Shown one piece after another: positions 42,093 through 51,216 of a stretch of 64,000 bases of DNA. Under the pieces are notes generated by a model that made no database searches, was not told where the DNA came from, and was given only the letters and a program-made list of their open reading frames with translations. The position numbers and the translations under genes were made by a program. The DNA comes from an uncultured Roseobacter sp. (lineage in GTDB: Bacteria > Pseudomonadota > Alphaproteobacteria > Rhodobacterales > Rhodobacteraceae). The stretch is taken from contig NZ_CANMNK010000001.1 of NCBI RefSeq assembly GCF_947499265.1, forward strand, positions 767,001-831,000, read 5' to 3'. Positions within the stretch are counted from its first letter, which is position 1. Each line of letters begins with the position of its first letter.

Positions 42093-43748
42093 TTACGCGA
42101 TCAGCGTTCCATCGTTCAGGTCATCCGCCAATAGATCATTCATCCATTCGGCGACTTCGTAGATGGACCGATTGCCGTTACCATCTTCGTCTGCGAGGCG
42201 ACTGCGTCCAAGCATTTCGAACCCCAGATGATAAATGCCGTCCGCCACCCGATCGACAGCATTTGAACCGTATAAAAGTGTTCTGTTGCCGTTGCCCTGA
42301 ACAAGGTGGAACCCGGTTTCGACACCGGTCTCGTCGTCACCATGCAATTCCGACCACTCATCAGCATAGTTTCCCAATAGGAACCGATTGAGGGTCACAA
42401 TATCAGACGATTGAATAGCGCCGTCCTCAGCCACGCCGGTTGAAAGAATGCCCTCGACAATCAGCGCATTCATCGCAGCCGCAGCTTCTGCACCTTCCTC
42501 GATGTTGTCCAGCGGCGTCCCCTGTGCGAGCTTCTTGTCGTTCAGAATAATATCGACGAGGGTGTCGAGACCGGTACCCGTCAGCGCAATGTCGTCTGGC
42601 ACCTGCGGCGGTTCCGGTTCAGGACGGGGGTTATCAACCGCGGGCATTTCGGCAACCGTGGTATATTCGCCATAGTGCGCTTTGGAGTCGTTGTAGATCT
42701 CGTCGCCCACCAAAACCGCATTCAAAACCGTGATTGTCCCAAGAACATCTCCGTCATGCGCGCCGTTTGGGCTGCCGGTGAAATTACCATCACGATCTAC
42801 GCTATAGCCGCCCTGATCCGACCAGACGTTGATGATGGTGTCTTCTTTGCCATTGTTGTCCACGTCATCATAAGACAGCCAGAAGTTGGTGGTATGGCCA
42901 ACGACCTCGATTGTGTCTCCCTCGTAGGCTTTGAAATCAAGGACGGTATCGTCACCGCCATTGGTGACCCAGTGATCGTGCACATTCCCGTTTTCACCCG
43001 CAACATCATGCCAGGCGATGGTGCCGTCAGCCTTCAGGTTTCGGGCCGCGATTTCCGGCGTTGTGTTGATGTTAAACTGGAAACGGAACACATCTGCGCC
43101 ATCGCTGCCGGAGACGAGGTCATCACCCAAGTCGAGATCATCGTCATAGTAGGGCACGAAACTCGGATCCTGATAGGGGATCGGTTCTCCGGAATTGGAC
43201 ACGGTGAGAACCACTTGGCTGCCACCTTGCTTGTCGCTTTGCAGCGAACCATCCGCCAGATCGTCAGCAAGCAACTTGTTCAACCAACCTGCCACCTTCT
43301 TGGTTGATTGATTGGCCTCGCCGTCTTCATTTCCGAGCCGGGACCGACCGATCATTTCAAACCCGAGGTGGTAGATGGAGTCCGCAACCCGATCGACCGC
43401 GTTTACACCATAAAGCAATGTCCTGTTCCCGTCGGATTGAACCAGATGAAACCCTGTTTCGACGTCGTCTTCGTCATCGCCGTGGAGATCAGCCCAGGTA
43501 TCGGCATGATTTGTGACAAGGTAATCGTTGATCGCAACGACATCGCGTTTTGAAAATTTGCCGTCATCGGCAACGCCGGTCGATTTGATGGCTTCGATGA
43601 TGAGAGCGTTCATCGCGGAGGCTGCTTCCATTCCGGCCGTAATATCGGCTGTCGAAGTCCCCTGCGCCAGTTTGGCGTCACTTCCGATTATTTCAATCAG
43701 TTTATCAAGCCCGGTCCCGGTCGGGGCGGGTATGGAGATGTTAGTCAA
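42093..43748 (-). CDS. acidic protein with duplicated domain flanking an RTX-like centre
   Basis: I do not recognise this 551-residue protein. Residues ~11-168 and ~398-551 are copies of one domain sharing most positions (TGLDxLxxII, LAQGT, AAxAMNALI, HGDDExxVETGFHLVQ, NRTLLYGxNAVDRVAD, IYHLGFEMxGRSRL). Between them a ~210-residue Asp/Gly-rich part has a calcium-binding look (LDLGDDLVSGSDGADVFRF, DDVDNNGKED). A Pro/Glu linker (PRPEPEPP) precedes the second copy. There is no N-terminal signal peptide. An acidic Gly/Asp-rich protein suggests type I secretion or extracellular calcium binding, perhaps to the polysaccharide. The start is TTG with AAGGA eight bases upstream. Confidence 0.85.
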   Translation of the reverse strand: MTNISIPAPTGTGLDKLIEIIGSDAKLAQGTSTADITAGMEAASAMNALIIEAIKSTGVADDGKFSKRDVVAINDYLVTNHADTWADLHGDDEDDVETGFHLVQSDGNRTLLYGVNAVDRVADSIYHLGFEMIGRSRLGNEDGEANQSTKKVAGWLNKLLADDLADGSLQSDKQGGSQVVLTVSNSGEPIPYQDPSFVPYYDDDLDLGDDLVSGSDGADVFRFQFNINTTPEIAARNLKADGTIAWHDVAGENGNVHDHWVTNGGDDTVLDFKAYEGDTIEVVGHTTNFWLSYDDVDNNGKEDTIINVWSDQGGYSVDRDGNFTGSPNGAHDGDVLGTITVLNAVLVGDEIYNDSKAHYGEYTTVAEMPAVDNPRPEPEPPQVPDDIALTGTGLDTLVDIILNDKKLAQGTPLDNIEEGAEAAAAMNALIVEGILSTGVAEDGAIQSSDIVTLNRFLLGNYADEWSELHGDDETGVETGFHLVQGNGNRTLLYGSNAVDRVADGIYHLGFEMLGRSRLADEDGNGNRSIYEVAEWMNDLLADDLNDGTLIA

Positions 43749-43836
43749 TTTCTTAGTCCTTCAGTTGTATTTCCAGTTTCTTGTCGCGGCGATACTGGCA
43801 CCTCCTTGAAACAATCATCTGCCACGCACATGTCAT

Positions 43837-43851
43837 ACACGCTTAGCGTGT
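43837..43851. promoter_or_regulatory. palindrome upstream of the duplicated-domain gene
   Basis: ACACGC-TTA-GCGTGT is an inverted repeat with perfect 6-base arms about 90 bases upstream of the TTG start. It is a plausible dimeric-regulator operator. Single copy; function inferred from symmetry and position only. Confidence 0.3.
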
Positions 43852-43991
43852 TGTAGCCATTGGGACGGGGGCGGCGAATTTCCTCTTGTTTTCAGCGCGC
43901 AACCATACGTCAGCGAATTGTTGCTCGTCAAAACGCCCGCATCGGCGGAAAAAATTCGAATCTCGTGAATTGGTGAAGTGATTTGTTTTCG

Positions 43992-44007
43992 GTAACCAAT
44001 TGTTAAC
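43992..44007 (+). promoter_or_regulatory. near-consensus CtrA-type box
   Basis: GTAA-N7-TTAAC differs at one base from TTAA-N7-TTAAC. It lies in the divergent spacer 244 bases upstream of the duplicated-domain gene and over 600 bases from the flippase gene. It is the third such word in non-coding DNA of the polysaccharide locus. Confidence 0.3.
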
Positions 44008-44629
44008 CATTTTATTAGTGGTCGTTTTTTAGTTTGTGTTCTGCGCTTAATTTGAGACTTCAGCTGTTTTTGAGAAGCTGTCCGGCGGCAATCGCCACAT
44101 CATCTCGCCAAAAAAGGTAGACCTAGTGATCGGACTAGGCACACCGGCTCCGTCAATTCGATGCCAAGATCAATGGGTGTGGGCGGACTTGCGCTAAAAT
44201 GTCGATGTCAAGTATCGACCACTAAGCTTCACCGCCACCAGGGCTTCGGCGTGATTTGCTCTTGTGAGGGGAGACCCACTTTGAAAGCGCAGCGCGCCAG
44301 TTTGAAATTCTGAACGCAACAATCTGGGATTGATATGATCTTGGCGGTTCTATCATGCGTTGCTTCAGCGCAGTGTTTAACGTCCAATTCCCAGAAAACC
44401 ATCGGTTTGCGTGATTTCACGCTACGCACATTTCGCAAAAGCCGATAGAATATAACCCATTGTCAAGAACGCCATTTCTGTCGCGCCCAATTTAGTTGAT
44501 GAGTTAAAATGACTTTGTTTCGCCCCCAACCCGACCGAGTGAAATGCTAATTTATCGCACGAAAACAACCGTTTTTTCGTCGGAGACAGGCTGTTTATCC
44601 ATGGCGCCAGTTCACATGGGATCGGTCCA

Positions 44630-45955
44630 GTGATTGCACGGTTTGTCACGAAACTCCGCGACGAGCCCATTTCCGGGCGGCTGCTTAAAAATCTCAAATG
44701 GATTTTCTCGTCCCAAATTATCATTGCTTTGCTGGGCCTTGTTTATTTGACGATTGCGGCACGTGCCCTCGGGGCCGCGGGATTGGGCATGTTGGCCATT
44801 CTGGAAGCATACGCTCGTATTGTGGCGCGACTGACGCATCTGGAGCCCTGGCAAGCTGTTATCCGTCATGGCAGCGATGCCTTGGAACAGCAGGATTCAC
44901 ATCGATTTGGTCGGCTGATCGGATTGTCGGTCAAGCTTGATCTCGTGGGCGGTCTCCTCGCCGCTGCGGTTGTTTTGCTGCTGGCCCCTTTGGTCAAAAC
45001 GCACTTCGGCGTCAATGCGGACTGGATGCCATATGCCGCTGCACTGGCTGTTTTATTCTCGCTGCACGCCACTGGGATTTCATTACTTCGTCTCTTCGAC
45101 CGATTTGATATTTTAGCCAAAGTGGACGCAGGGATGGCGGCGTTACGCACAGCCCTGGCCGGTGCGGTGCTGTTTCTGGGGTTGGGCCTGCCTGGGTTTG
45201 TGGCGATCTTTGTGGGGATCAGCCTCATGCAAGGGGCACTGACCTATGCCGCCGGTGTTCGGGAGATGCGGCGCAAGGGGCATCGCATCGAGATGCATGG
45301 CACACGCACCTCGCTCTCGGAAAACCCCGGCTTTCTCAGGCTCATGATCAACAGCAATCTGGCAGTTATTCTACGGCAGACGACGCAGCGTCTGGATGTA
45401 TTGATCTTGGCGGTGCTGGTGACCCCGACCGCGGTGGGATATTACCACCTCGCACGTCGGTGCGGCGAGGCTGCCTTGCGCATTGGCCGTCCGATCAATC
45501 AGGCCGTCTACCCGGAACTGACCAAACTTGCGGTCCGCCGTGAATTCGACCGTCTCGCGCGACTTGTAAAGGGCATCGGACTGGGGTTTGCGGGGGTTCT
45601 GGCGGTGGTCTTGTCGGGTGTCATCTGGTTCATCGATGCGATCGTCATCGGTCTTTTTGGAGCCGAATTTGCGCCTGCTGTACCGGTGGTGACGATTCAG
45701 GCGGTGGCGGTTGGGCTCTACCTGATTGGCATTGTGCTGGGACCAACTCTCCTGAGCCTTGGCGAAGACAAGGCGCTTGTGCGGGTCGGAGCACTCACGT
45801 CCGCATTGTTTTTTGCGTTAATCATTCCACTAACCACGCTCTTGGGCGTGTCCGGTGCCGCGCTCTCGCACCTGATATGTAACGGCGTGTGGTTGCTGCT
45901 TTGTGTTTTCCTCGTTCGCCGATCCTTACGCGCCTTGAAAGACCAGACGACATGA
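44630..45955 (+). CDS. Wzx-type polysaccharide flippase
   Basis: A 441-residue MOP-superfamily membrane protein with about 12-14 transmembrane helices (first: IIIALLGLVYLTIAARALG). It has the oligosaccharide-flippase pattern including the early charged loop and the VTPTAVGYYHLARRCGE segment midway. It would translocate undecaprenyl-linked repeats to the periplasm for the polymerase encoded convergently next door. The start is GTG with only a weak GGGA upstream. Confidence 0.9.
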   Translation: MIARFVTKLRDEPISGRLLKNLKWIFSSQIIIALLGLVYLTIAARALGAAGLGMLAILEAYARIVARLTHLEPWQAVIRHGSDALEQQDSHRFGRLIGLSVKLDLVGGLLAAAVVLLLAPLVKTHFGVNADWMPYAAALAVLFSLHATGISLLRLFDRFDILAKVDAGMAALRTALAGAVLFLGLGLPGFVAIFVGISLMQGALTYAAGVREMRRKGHRIEMHGTRTSLSENPGFLRLMINSNLAVILRQTTQRLDVLILAVLVTPTAVGYYHLARRCGEAALRIGRPINQAVYPELTKLAVRREFDRLARLVKGIGLGFAGVLAVVLSGVIWFIDAIVIGLFGAEFAPAVPVVTIQAVAVGLYLIGIVLGPTLLSLGEDKALVRVGALTSALFFALIIPLTTLLGVSGAALSHLICNGVWLLLCVFLVRRSLRALKDQTT

Positions 45956-46110
45956 AGATTCTGAACTATGAGTGTTCGCAAACTTCGCGGGGCTAAAAAC
46001 CACCCCGGCAAGTCGTGACTTAATGTTTGGGTGCCGCGCAATTGTCGCGGTCGGTCCATTGCGTCAGCAGACCCTAAATCTCGGAAACATCTTTCGCGTA
46101 GATTCTTCGG

Positions 46111-47397
46111 CTACCTGGGTCGCGACGCCGCGACTAACTGGGATAGGCTCACGCTCATTGCCAAAAGCAAGGGGATCGCCCAAAAGCGTGCATAGATATG
46201 CGCGAACCCGTTCAGCGAAAGAGCAAACAAGCAGACATAAGTGATGGTGAGCGCACCTGATAAATGCGTATGTCGGCCAAAGAACGCGCGCCACCCGATG
46301 TAAAAAGCTATTGCCGGTAGGCAAATCAGTCCGATAAGCGATATCAACCCACCTTCGGTTAACGTGAGCAGATAGGTGTTGTGGACCGGGGCACCATGCG
46401 CGCTCACAACGCGATACTGTTCAATGCCTAAACCGATCCAAATGGTCTCGCGCGCCATTTCCAATGCTTCTTGGTTGAGCGCAAATCGGTCCTCAAAGGT
46501 CCCTGCTTGACTGGTGTCGCCGCTTTGTAACGCACCGTATACGCGTTTAACGAAAATTTCTGGCAGGAAGTATTCGCCCCAAAGTGCCACAACTGCCAAA
46601 ACTGCGAAGGCCACCACGATGGAGGCAGCAAGCAACCGCATCGATCCGCTCAGGAAAATCAATAAAAAACTGCCGATTAGCGCGAGAAAGAACCCCGTGT
46701 TGGAGCCGGTGAGCAGAATGCCATAAGCGATTGGCGCGCTGAGCAGCAGCAAGACAGCTACGGATATTTTTCGGGAGAAATACAGCCATTGGCAAAAGAC
46801 AAGTGCCACCGCTCCCAGCGCACCGGTTGCATTTTCCCGTTCCACAAGACCGTACATGCGACCGCTTCGGCTGACAAACCTCACGTCCTCGGGGTTGAAG
46901 GCCATCATGAAAGCGCCGTGCAGCATGATCAACGCGACCGAGACGACGAAGATCTTCACCAGAAAGATGATCTCGCTTTGCGGGCGGGCGCAAATGGCCA
47001 TCGGAAGCAAAACGAATGAAAAGATATATTGAGCGAAAACGGTTGTCGCCGTTGTCGGATTTCCCTTTACCAGCGAGCCTAGCATCAATCCGAATAGAAA
47101 GAGCGCCACCGCCGCGTACCAGCTTGGCGTTTGTCTGCCGAAGGGTTGCGTTGCCAGTCTTCGGGTTGCCAGCATCAAGAGCACGGTTGCCAGCGCAAAA
47201 AGGTCGCTCAGGGTAAAATAAATCAGATCTGTGCGCAGATAATTCATCGGCGAAAGAAAGACTGTGGCCGAGATCAGAAACATTTCCAGCCTACCGGATG
47301 TGGTGTGGGTAGAGCGGGGTTTTGCCGTTCTGGCGGCGCGCGGAGGCTTGCCAAACACAGCGGAGGCTTTCCCGAATGGGGCTTTCGCGGATGCCAT
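46111..47397 (-). CDS. O-antigen ligase / Wzy-type polymerase family membrane protein
   Basis: A 428-residue protein with about ten to twelve transmembrane helices after a ~35-residue basic cytoplasmic tail. The Wzy_C pattern is present: a large periplasmic loop with FEDRFALNQEALEMARE, then HGAPVHNTYLLTLTEGGLISLIGL, with the conserved His and Asn. With the Wzx-type flippase, Wzc-like kinase and ExoF-like channel it completes a Wzx/Wzy pathway, so polymerase is more likely than ligase. AAAGGAGGT sits three bases before the ATG. A 12-base word shared with the subtilase promoter region lies 84 bases upstream. Confidence 0.88.
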   Translation of the reverse strand: MASAKAPFGKASAVFGKPPRAARTAKPRSTHTTSGRLEMFLISATVFLSPMNYLRTDLIYFTLSDLFALATVLLMLATRRLATQPFGRQTPSWYAAVALFLFGLMLGSLVKGNPTTATTVFAQYIFSFVLLPMAICARPQSEIIFLVKIFVVSVALIMLHGAFMMAFNPEDVRFVSRSGRMYGLVERENATGALGAVALVFCQWLYFSRKISVAVLLLLSAPIAYGILLTGSNTGFFLALIGSFLLIFLSGSMRLLAASIVVAFAVLAVVALWGEYFLPEIFVKRVYGALQSGDTSQAGTFEDRFALNQEALEMARETIWIGLGIEQYRVVSAHGAPVHNTYLLTLTEGGLISLIGLICLPAIAFYIGWRAFFGRHTHLSGALTITYVCLFALSLNGFAHIYARFWAIPLLLAMSVSLSQLVAASRPR

Positions 47398-47740
47398 TGA
47401 ACCTCCTTTAAATTGTCCTAAAACCGCACATGAACCTGCGGCCTGTCACCATTAAATAGTCGTTGTCGTTGAAGCGATCTGTTCTGAACGCGATTTTAGA
47501 TAATAAAATGAGACCATTGGTAAATTAGGGCGCTGGTGTGTTGATGAGTCAATGACATTATCACGTTTTGGATCAAATATTTAGATGGTCCAAGCAGAGG
47601 TTGTATGAACTTCGCCTGCAGCGGGCAGAAAACCTCCCATTTACTTTTTCAGACCGCTGGCCGAAGCCGCTGTTCAGCATCCTCGAACACACAAAACGGT
47701 CCTGCGCCTGCCCGCGCGGTGGTCAACCATCCGACGGCCA
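47398..47740. other. intergenic region, AT-richer, shared 12-base word
   Basis: A 343-base spacer between the polymerase gene start and the subtilase gene end. No gene seen. It should contain the polymerase promoter. On the minus strand it carries CGCGTTCAGAAC (47481-47492), found again at the same distance before the subtilase gene. Confidence 0.45.
47481..47492 (-). promoter_or_regulatory. CGCGTTCAGAAC element, copy 1
   Basis: A 12-base word 84 bases upstream of the polymerase start codon, on the same strand. The same word sits 85 bases upstream of the subtilase start codon. Its core GTTC-A-GAAC is an inverted repeat, as for a dimeric regulator. Confidence 0.35.
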
Positions 47741-49117
47741 TCACGGCAATTGAGCGATGGTCCCGGCAAGGTTCAAGATACCGTCCCCGTAACGCGCATT
47801 CCAGCCCTTGCCCGCGCTGCTATGTGACCCGTCGCGTAGGGCCTTGCGCATCTCGGCGGGCGAGACCGCGTTCATGGACCAGCCCTGGCGCAACGCCGCG
47901 ACGGCCCCTGCTACCACAGCCGAGGCCCCGGAGGTGCCCGCACTTCTGAGATGCGCATTGGCGTTCTCAACGAACCAGCTTGGCGCGCATACATCCGGTT
48001 TTTCAGGTCGGCCAGCCCCGGTGTCAAAGCCGCCTGGTCCCGGGCCTTGCGACGCCGCACCAACCCAAATGCCATCGCCGCGTACGGCACCGACACAGGT
48101 TACATCGGGCAACCCGTTGGCGCCCCAAATACTGCGGCCGGGGCCGCGGTCATACCCGCTTGATCGCGGATCGCCACAGAATTGCCCGCTGTTGCCAGCC
48201 GCAAAAATCACGTCGTGATGGCACCCAAGCTCGCTCAGATAGCTGTTCAGCGCGTGGTTTGGATCGTCGGTGTAAAAGCCGCGCAGTTTCTCTGAAAATC
48301 GGTCAACGATGCCCCAGGCGTTGAGGATGACCCAGGGGCCGTTGCAGGACAAAAAGAAGTAGTTCAGGAATGCGAAGGCAAAAAGCGCGCGCAGCGAAAA
48401 GTTTTCAACCTCTGTAATGCGTTGCGGCAAAAGCGGCAGATCGAAATATGTCGCGTCGGGCGCAATATCAACGAGTGATCGTAACAGCATTGCGCCATGC
48501 CCCTGGGGGACTGGCGCATGGGGTAGCTGCATTTCCCCCGGCACTTGGGATTTGCCATCAGCTGTCCAGTACATGCCCCCGCCATAGGTGCCCCCGAGGG
48601 TTTCGAGGTAGTGCCTGTTGATGCCCTGATCGACGACAAACACATTGACGCCAGCACCGGTGAGTTTGCAGGCCTGTAGGCTTTCCACCTCGATCAACCT
48701 GTTTGCTTGTGCGCGTCCAGCAAAGTGACGGCCCATTCCATCACCTGCACACCAATGTTGATTGGGTTTCGCCGATGTCATCGACAGCGGGGTCAGATCG
48801 ATCCCGAGAATGCGGGCAATATCGGGTCGATCACTGCCAAAGGCGCGCTCGCGGAAGCGCCCCAGAAATTCGCGTGCGACTTTTTCGTTCTCGGCCTCCA
48901 GGGGAATGCCGTACCCAAGGCCGGGTTGTCCGGGTTGCGAGAGCCGCTCGCCATACCGGTCTCTGGCTTGCCAGGGGTTGTTGCTCGGTCCCGGGGGAAG
49001 CTGATAGTCCTGAGGGCCAAATTCAGCGACCAACCTCTCCAGATCAAAACCAACCGCTTTGAGGTTTTCTTCAAGCCTGCGCTTGCTTGTGTCAAAGAGA
49101 TAGAGCTTCACTCGCAT
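47741..49117 (-). CDS. subtilisin-like serine protease (S8), no visible signal peptide
   Basis: About 458 residues. The catalytic triad and oxyanion residue are all visible: Asp in VFVVDQGINRHY, His in PQGHGAMLL, Asn in IFAAGNSGQF and Ser in AGTSGASAVVAGAVAAL. The N-terminal ~150 residues are a hydrophilic, Arg/Glu-rich extension without a signal peptide, and a hydrophobic stretch (ALFAFAFLNYFFL) lies between His and Asn. It may therefore act in the cytoplasm or be exported by another route. ATG 49117 has GGA six bases upstream; an in-frame ATG nine codons earlier is less likely. It is divergent from the cyclase gene. Confidence 0.9.
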   Translation of the reverse strand: MRVKLYLFDTSKRRLEENLKAVGFDLERLVAEFGPQDYQLPPGPSNNPWQARDRYGERLSQPGQPGLGYGIPLEAENEKVAREFLGRFRERAFGSDRPDIARILGIDLTPLSMTSAKPNQHWCAGDGMGRHFAGRAQANRLIEVESLQACKLTGAGVNVFVVDQGINRHYLETLGGTYGGGMYWTADGKSQVPGEMQLPHAPVPQGHGAMLLRSLVDIAPDATYFDLPLLPQRITEVENFSLRALFAFAFLNYFFLSCNGPWVILNAWGIVDRFSEKLRGFYTDDPNHALNSYLSELGCHHDVIFAAGNSGQFCGDPRSSGYDRGPGRSIWGANGLPDVTCVGAVRGDGIWVGAASQGPGPGGFDTGAGRPEKPDVCAPSWFVENANAHLRSAGTSGASAVVAGAVAALRQGWSMNAVSPAEMRKALRDGSHSSAGKGWNARYGDGILNLAGTIAQLP

Positions 49118-49201
49118 GTGTATCCGCCTTTCATCACCCACCATTCAAAAAGCACGTCACAGGTTTCTCTGTATCGGGGACGATGTACTGACACCACTTC
49201 A

Positions 49202-49213
49202 GTTCTGAACGCG
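49202..49213 (-). promoter_or_regulatory. CGCGTTCAGAAC element, copy 2
   Basis: Identical 12-base word 85 bases upstream of the subtilase start, matching copy 1 before the polymerase gene in sequence, strand and distance. It lies in the divergent spacer that also serves the cyclase gene. A 10-base version also occurs at 44308-44317. Confidence 0.35.
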
Positions 49214-49365
49214 TATTGGCACAATGATATGTCTCACGTTAACTTTTAGTCCGAATCGCTCAATAATGCACCTGAAAGGTCAGTTAGTGGTGAGATCATT
49301 TTGATTGGGGGCGCACCTATGGCGGGACAACCGCCCTGGCAATCGAGCATCGATAGTTGCAGTCA

Positions 49366-51186
49366 ATGATGCGTGGTACGACAGCCCGGCTCTCTGAGAG
49401 CGGCGGTGCTCTGCCACCGGGCGCGGGACCGGTGGGACATAAAGAGCGCGGTGATCAGGAGAACGCAAATCATCTGTGCGTCGCCTTTGCGGATGTCGTC
49501 GGGTTTTCCGCGATGATGCATGAAGACGAACAGGGGACTTTCCAGCGTTGGACGGGCCTGCGGGAAAAAGTTATCCTGCCCCTTCTGGAAAAATTCGACG
49601 GCAAGCTGGTGAAATCAACCGGCGACGGCATTCTTGCGACTTTTGATGATGCTGTTGCGGGCGTGAAATGGAGCCTTGAATTGCAATCGCAGGCACGCAA
49701 GCGGCGTCAGGGCCTGTCGCTGCGCGTCTCGCTGAACTATTGCAGCGTGCTGCGGGACGGAAACGATCTGCTCGGCGACGGCGTAAATGTCGCGGCCCGT
49801 TTGCAGGAGCATACATCGCCGGGTGGGGTGATCCTGACGCAATCCGTGCAGGATGAAATCGAAGGCCTCGCCACCTATGAAACGACGTCTGTAGGCCCCC
49901 TGAAGCTGCGAAAACTTGGGAAGTTATTTTCGGCGTTTCAGTTGAAAACGGATGGTCGTCACCTGCAGGACCCGACGCCCGGGGTTACGGATTTGCCATC
50001 GCTTGCGGTGATGCCCTTCGTGAACCTAGGCGGAAATCAGGAGGATGATTATCTGGCGGCAGGCATCGTGGAAGACATCGTGGTGTCTCTGTCAAGTCAC
50101 CGGGATCTCACGGTAATTTCGCGATCCTCGACGCTTGCATTTGCACGGCAACCGATAAACCCGAAAGAAGTGGGAGAGGTGCTGGGCGTTCGCTATCTGA
50201 TCACCGGCACGCTGCGTCGGAGCAACGACCGTATTCGGATTTCAGCGCAACTGCTCGACACGGCGATTGGCAAACAGCTCGCCAGCCTCCGACGGGACTT
50301 CAAGGCGCGGGACATGTTCTCAGTGCAGGATGAAATTGTCGAAACAGCTCTGGTCCTGTTGCTGCCCGAGATGCATTCCGAAGAACGCCGCCGGGCGTTG
50401 CGCAAATGGCCTTCGTCATGGTCCGGGTATGACAATTATCTGAAGGCGCTGGATCTGATCGGGAGCCTGAAACCAAAGTCTTTTGAACTGGCGCGCACCC
50501 ACCTCAATCGTGCGATTGACACCGATCCGGGGTTTTCATCGCCACTGGCCTGGGCCGCCCGTTGGTACAGTTTGCGGATCGGTCAGGGGTGGTCGAAGGA
50601 CCCCAGACAGGATTCCTCGACCGCCGCCGATCTGGCGTTGCAGGCCATCAGGATCGACGAAAACAATGCGTTGGCGCATGCCACTTACGGGCATGTGCGC
50701 TCATATTTGTTTGGGGATTTCGACACGGCGATCGAACATCTGGATCGGGCGCGCAAGATCAACCCAAACAGTTCCACCGCGTCACTGTTGTCCAGTGTCA
50801 CACTGTCGAGCATGGGCCGCTGCGACGAGGCGGTCACCGCTGCTGAGCGCGCCTTGCGGCTGTCTCCTTTTGATCAGTGGCTGTTTATGCATTATGTTTT
50901 TCTGGGTATCGTTCATTATGACGCGGGCAATTATGAACAGGCATTATCTTGGCTGTCGCGCGGTATCGCGGAGAATGATCGTTATACAACCGCGTTTCGC
51001 GTTCTGGCCGTCACCCAGGTTGCTCTTGGCGATGAGCTTGAGGCGCGCCGTACCACGCAGCGGTTGATGCAACGCGAACCGAATTTTCGGTTATCAGACT
51101 ACAAACACACTCACAAACTCTATCAAGACCCGCATAGAGCTGAGCAATTTAGAATGCGCCTCCGGCAGGCGGGTGTGCCGGATTGA
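49366..51186 (+). CDS. class III nucleotide cyclase with TolB-like domain and TPRs
   Basis: About 606 residues. The cyclase domain (~37-200) has both metal-binding aspartates (Asp43 in FADVVGFS, Asp87 in STGDGILATF) and GDGVNVAARLQE, so it looks active; adenylate cyclase is likely. A TolB/FlgO-like region follows (SLAVMPFVNLGGN, DYLAAGIVEDIV, VRYLITGTLRR), then about four to five TPR-like repeats (ARTHLNRAIDTDPG, AIEHLDRARKINPN, AVTAAERALRLSP, ALSWLSRGI) for protein contacts. This architecture is common in alphaproteobacteria. No membrane span. The start is uncertain (TTG 49357, ATG 49366 or 49369). The PAP2-like gene follows 30 bases on, probably co-transcribed. Confidence 0.92.
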   Translation: MMRGTTARLSESGGALPPGAGPVGHKERGDQENANHLCVAFADVVGFSAMMHEDEQGTFQRWTGLREKVILPLLEKFDGKLVKSTGDGILATFDDAVAGVKWSLELQSQARKRRQGLSLRVSLNYCSVLRDGNDLLGDGVNVAARLQEHTSPGGVILTQSVQDEIEGLATYETTSVGPLKLRKLGKLFSAFQLKTDGRHLQDPTPGVTDLPSLAVMPFVNLGGNQEDDYLAAGIVEDIVVSLSSHRDLTVISRSSTLAFARQPINPKEVGEVLGVRYLITGTLRRSNDRIRISAQLLDTAIGKQLASLRRDFKARDMFSVQDEIVETALVLLLPEMHSEERRRALRKWPSSWSGYDNYLKALDLIGSLKPKSFELARTHLNRAIDTDPGFSSPLAWAARWYSLRIGQGWSKDPRQDSSTAADLALQAIRIDENNALAHATYGHVRSYLFGDFDTAIEHLDRARKINPNSSTASLLSSVTLSSMGRCDEAVTAAERALRLSPFDQWLFMHYVFLGIVHYDAGNYEQALSWLSRGIAENDRYTTAFRVLAVTQVALGDELEARRTTQRLMQREPNFRLSDYKHTHKLYQDPHRAEQFRMRLRQAGVPD

Positions 51187-51216
51187 TGATGAAACCTATT
51201 TGACAGGAGATTTCCC

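Larger units (their letters stand above)
43749..44629. other. 881-base non-coding region, AT-richer
   Basis: A divergent spacer between the duplicated-domain gene and the flippase gene. No credible gene: the leftward frames of 69 and 100 codons lack ribosome sites and family features, and one runs into the flippase gene. It contains a 15-base palindrome (43837-43851), a one-mismatch CtrA box (43992-44007) and a 6-bp hairpin CCTAGT-N6-ACTAGG (44122-44139). The composition change suggests a remnant of something lost or acquired, but no transposase or terminal repeat was seen. Confidence 0.5.

Noticed and set aside
44122-44170. Hairpin with tRNA-like look
   Set aside because: The 6-bp CCTAGT/ACTAGG stem has no acceptor stem, no GGTTC-type T-arm and no CCA context, so it is not a tRNA.
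44422-44724. 100-codon leftward frame at the flippase start
   Set aside because: Overlaps the flippase coding region antisense and has no ribosome site or family features.
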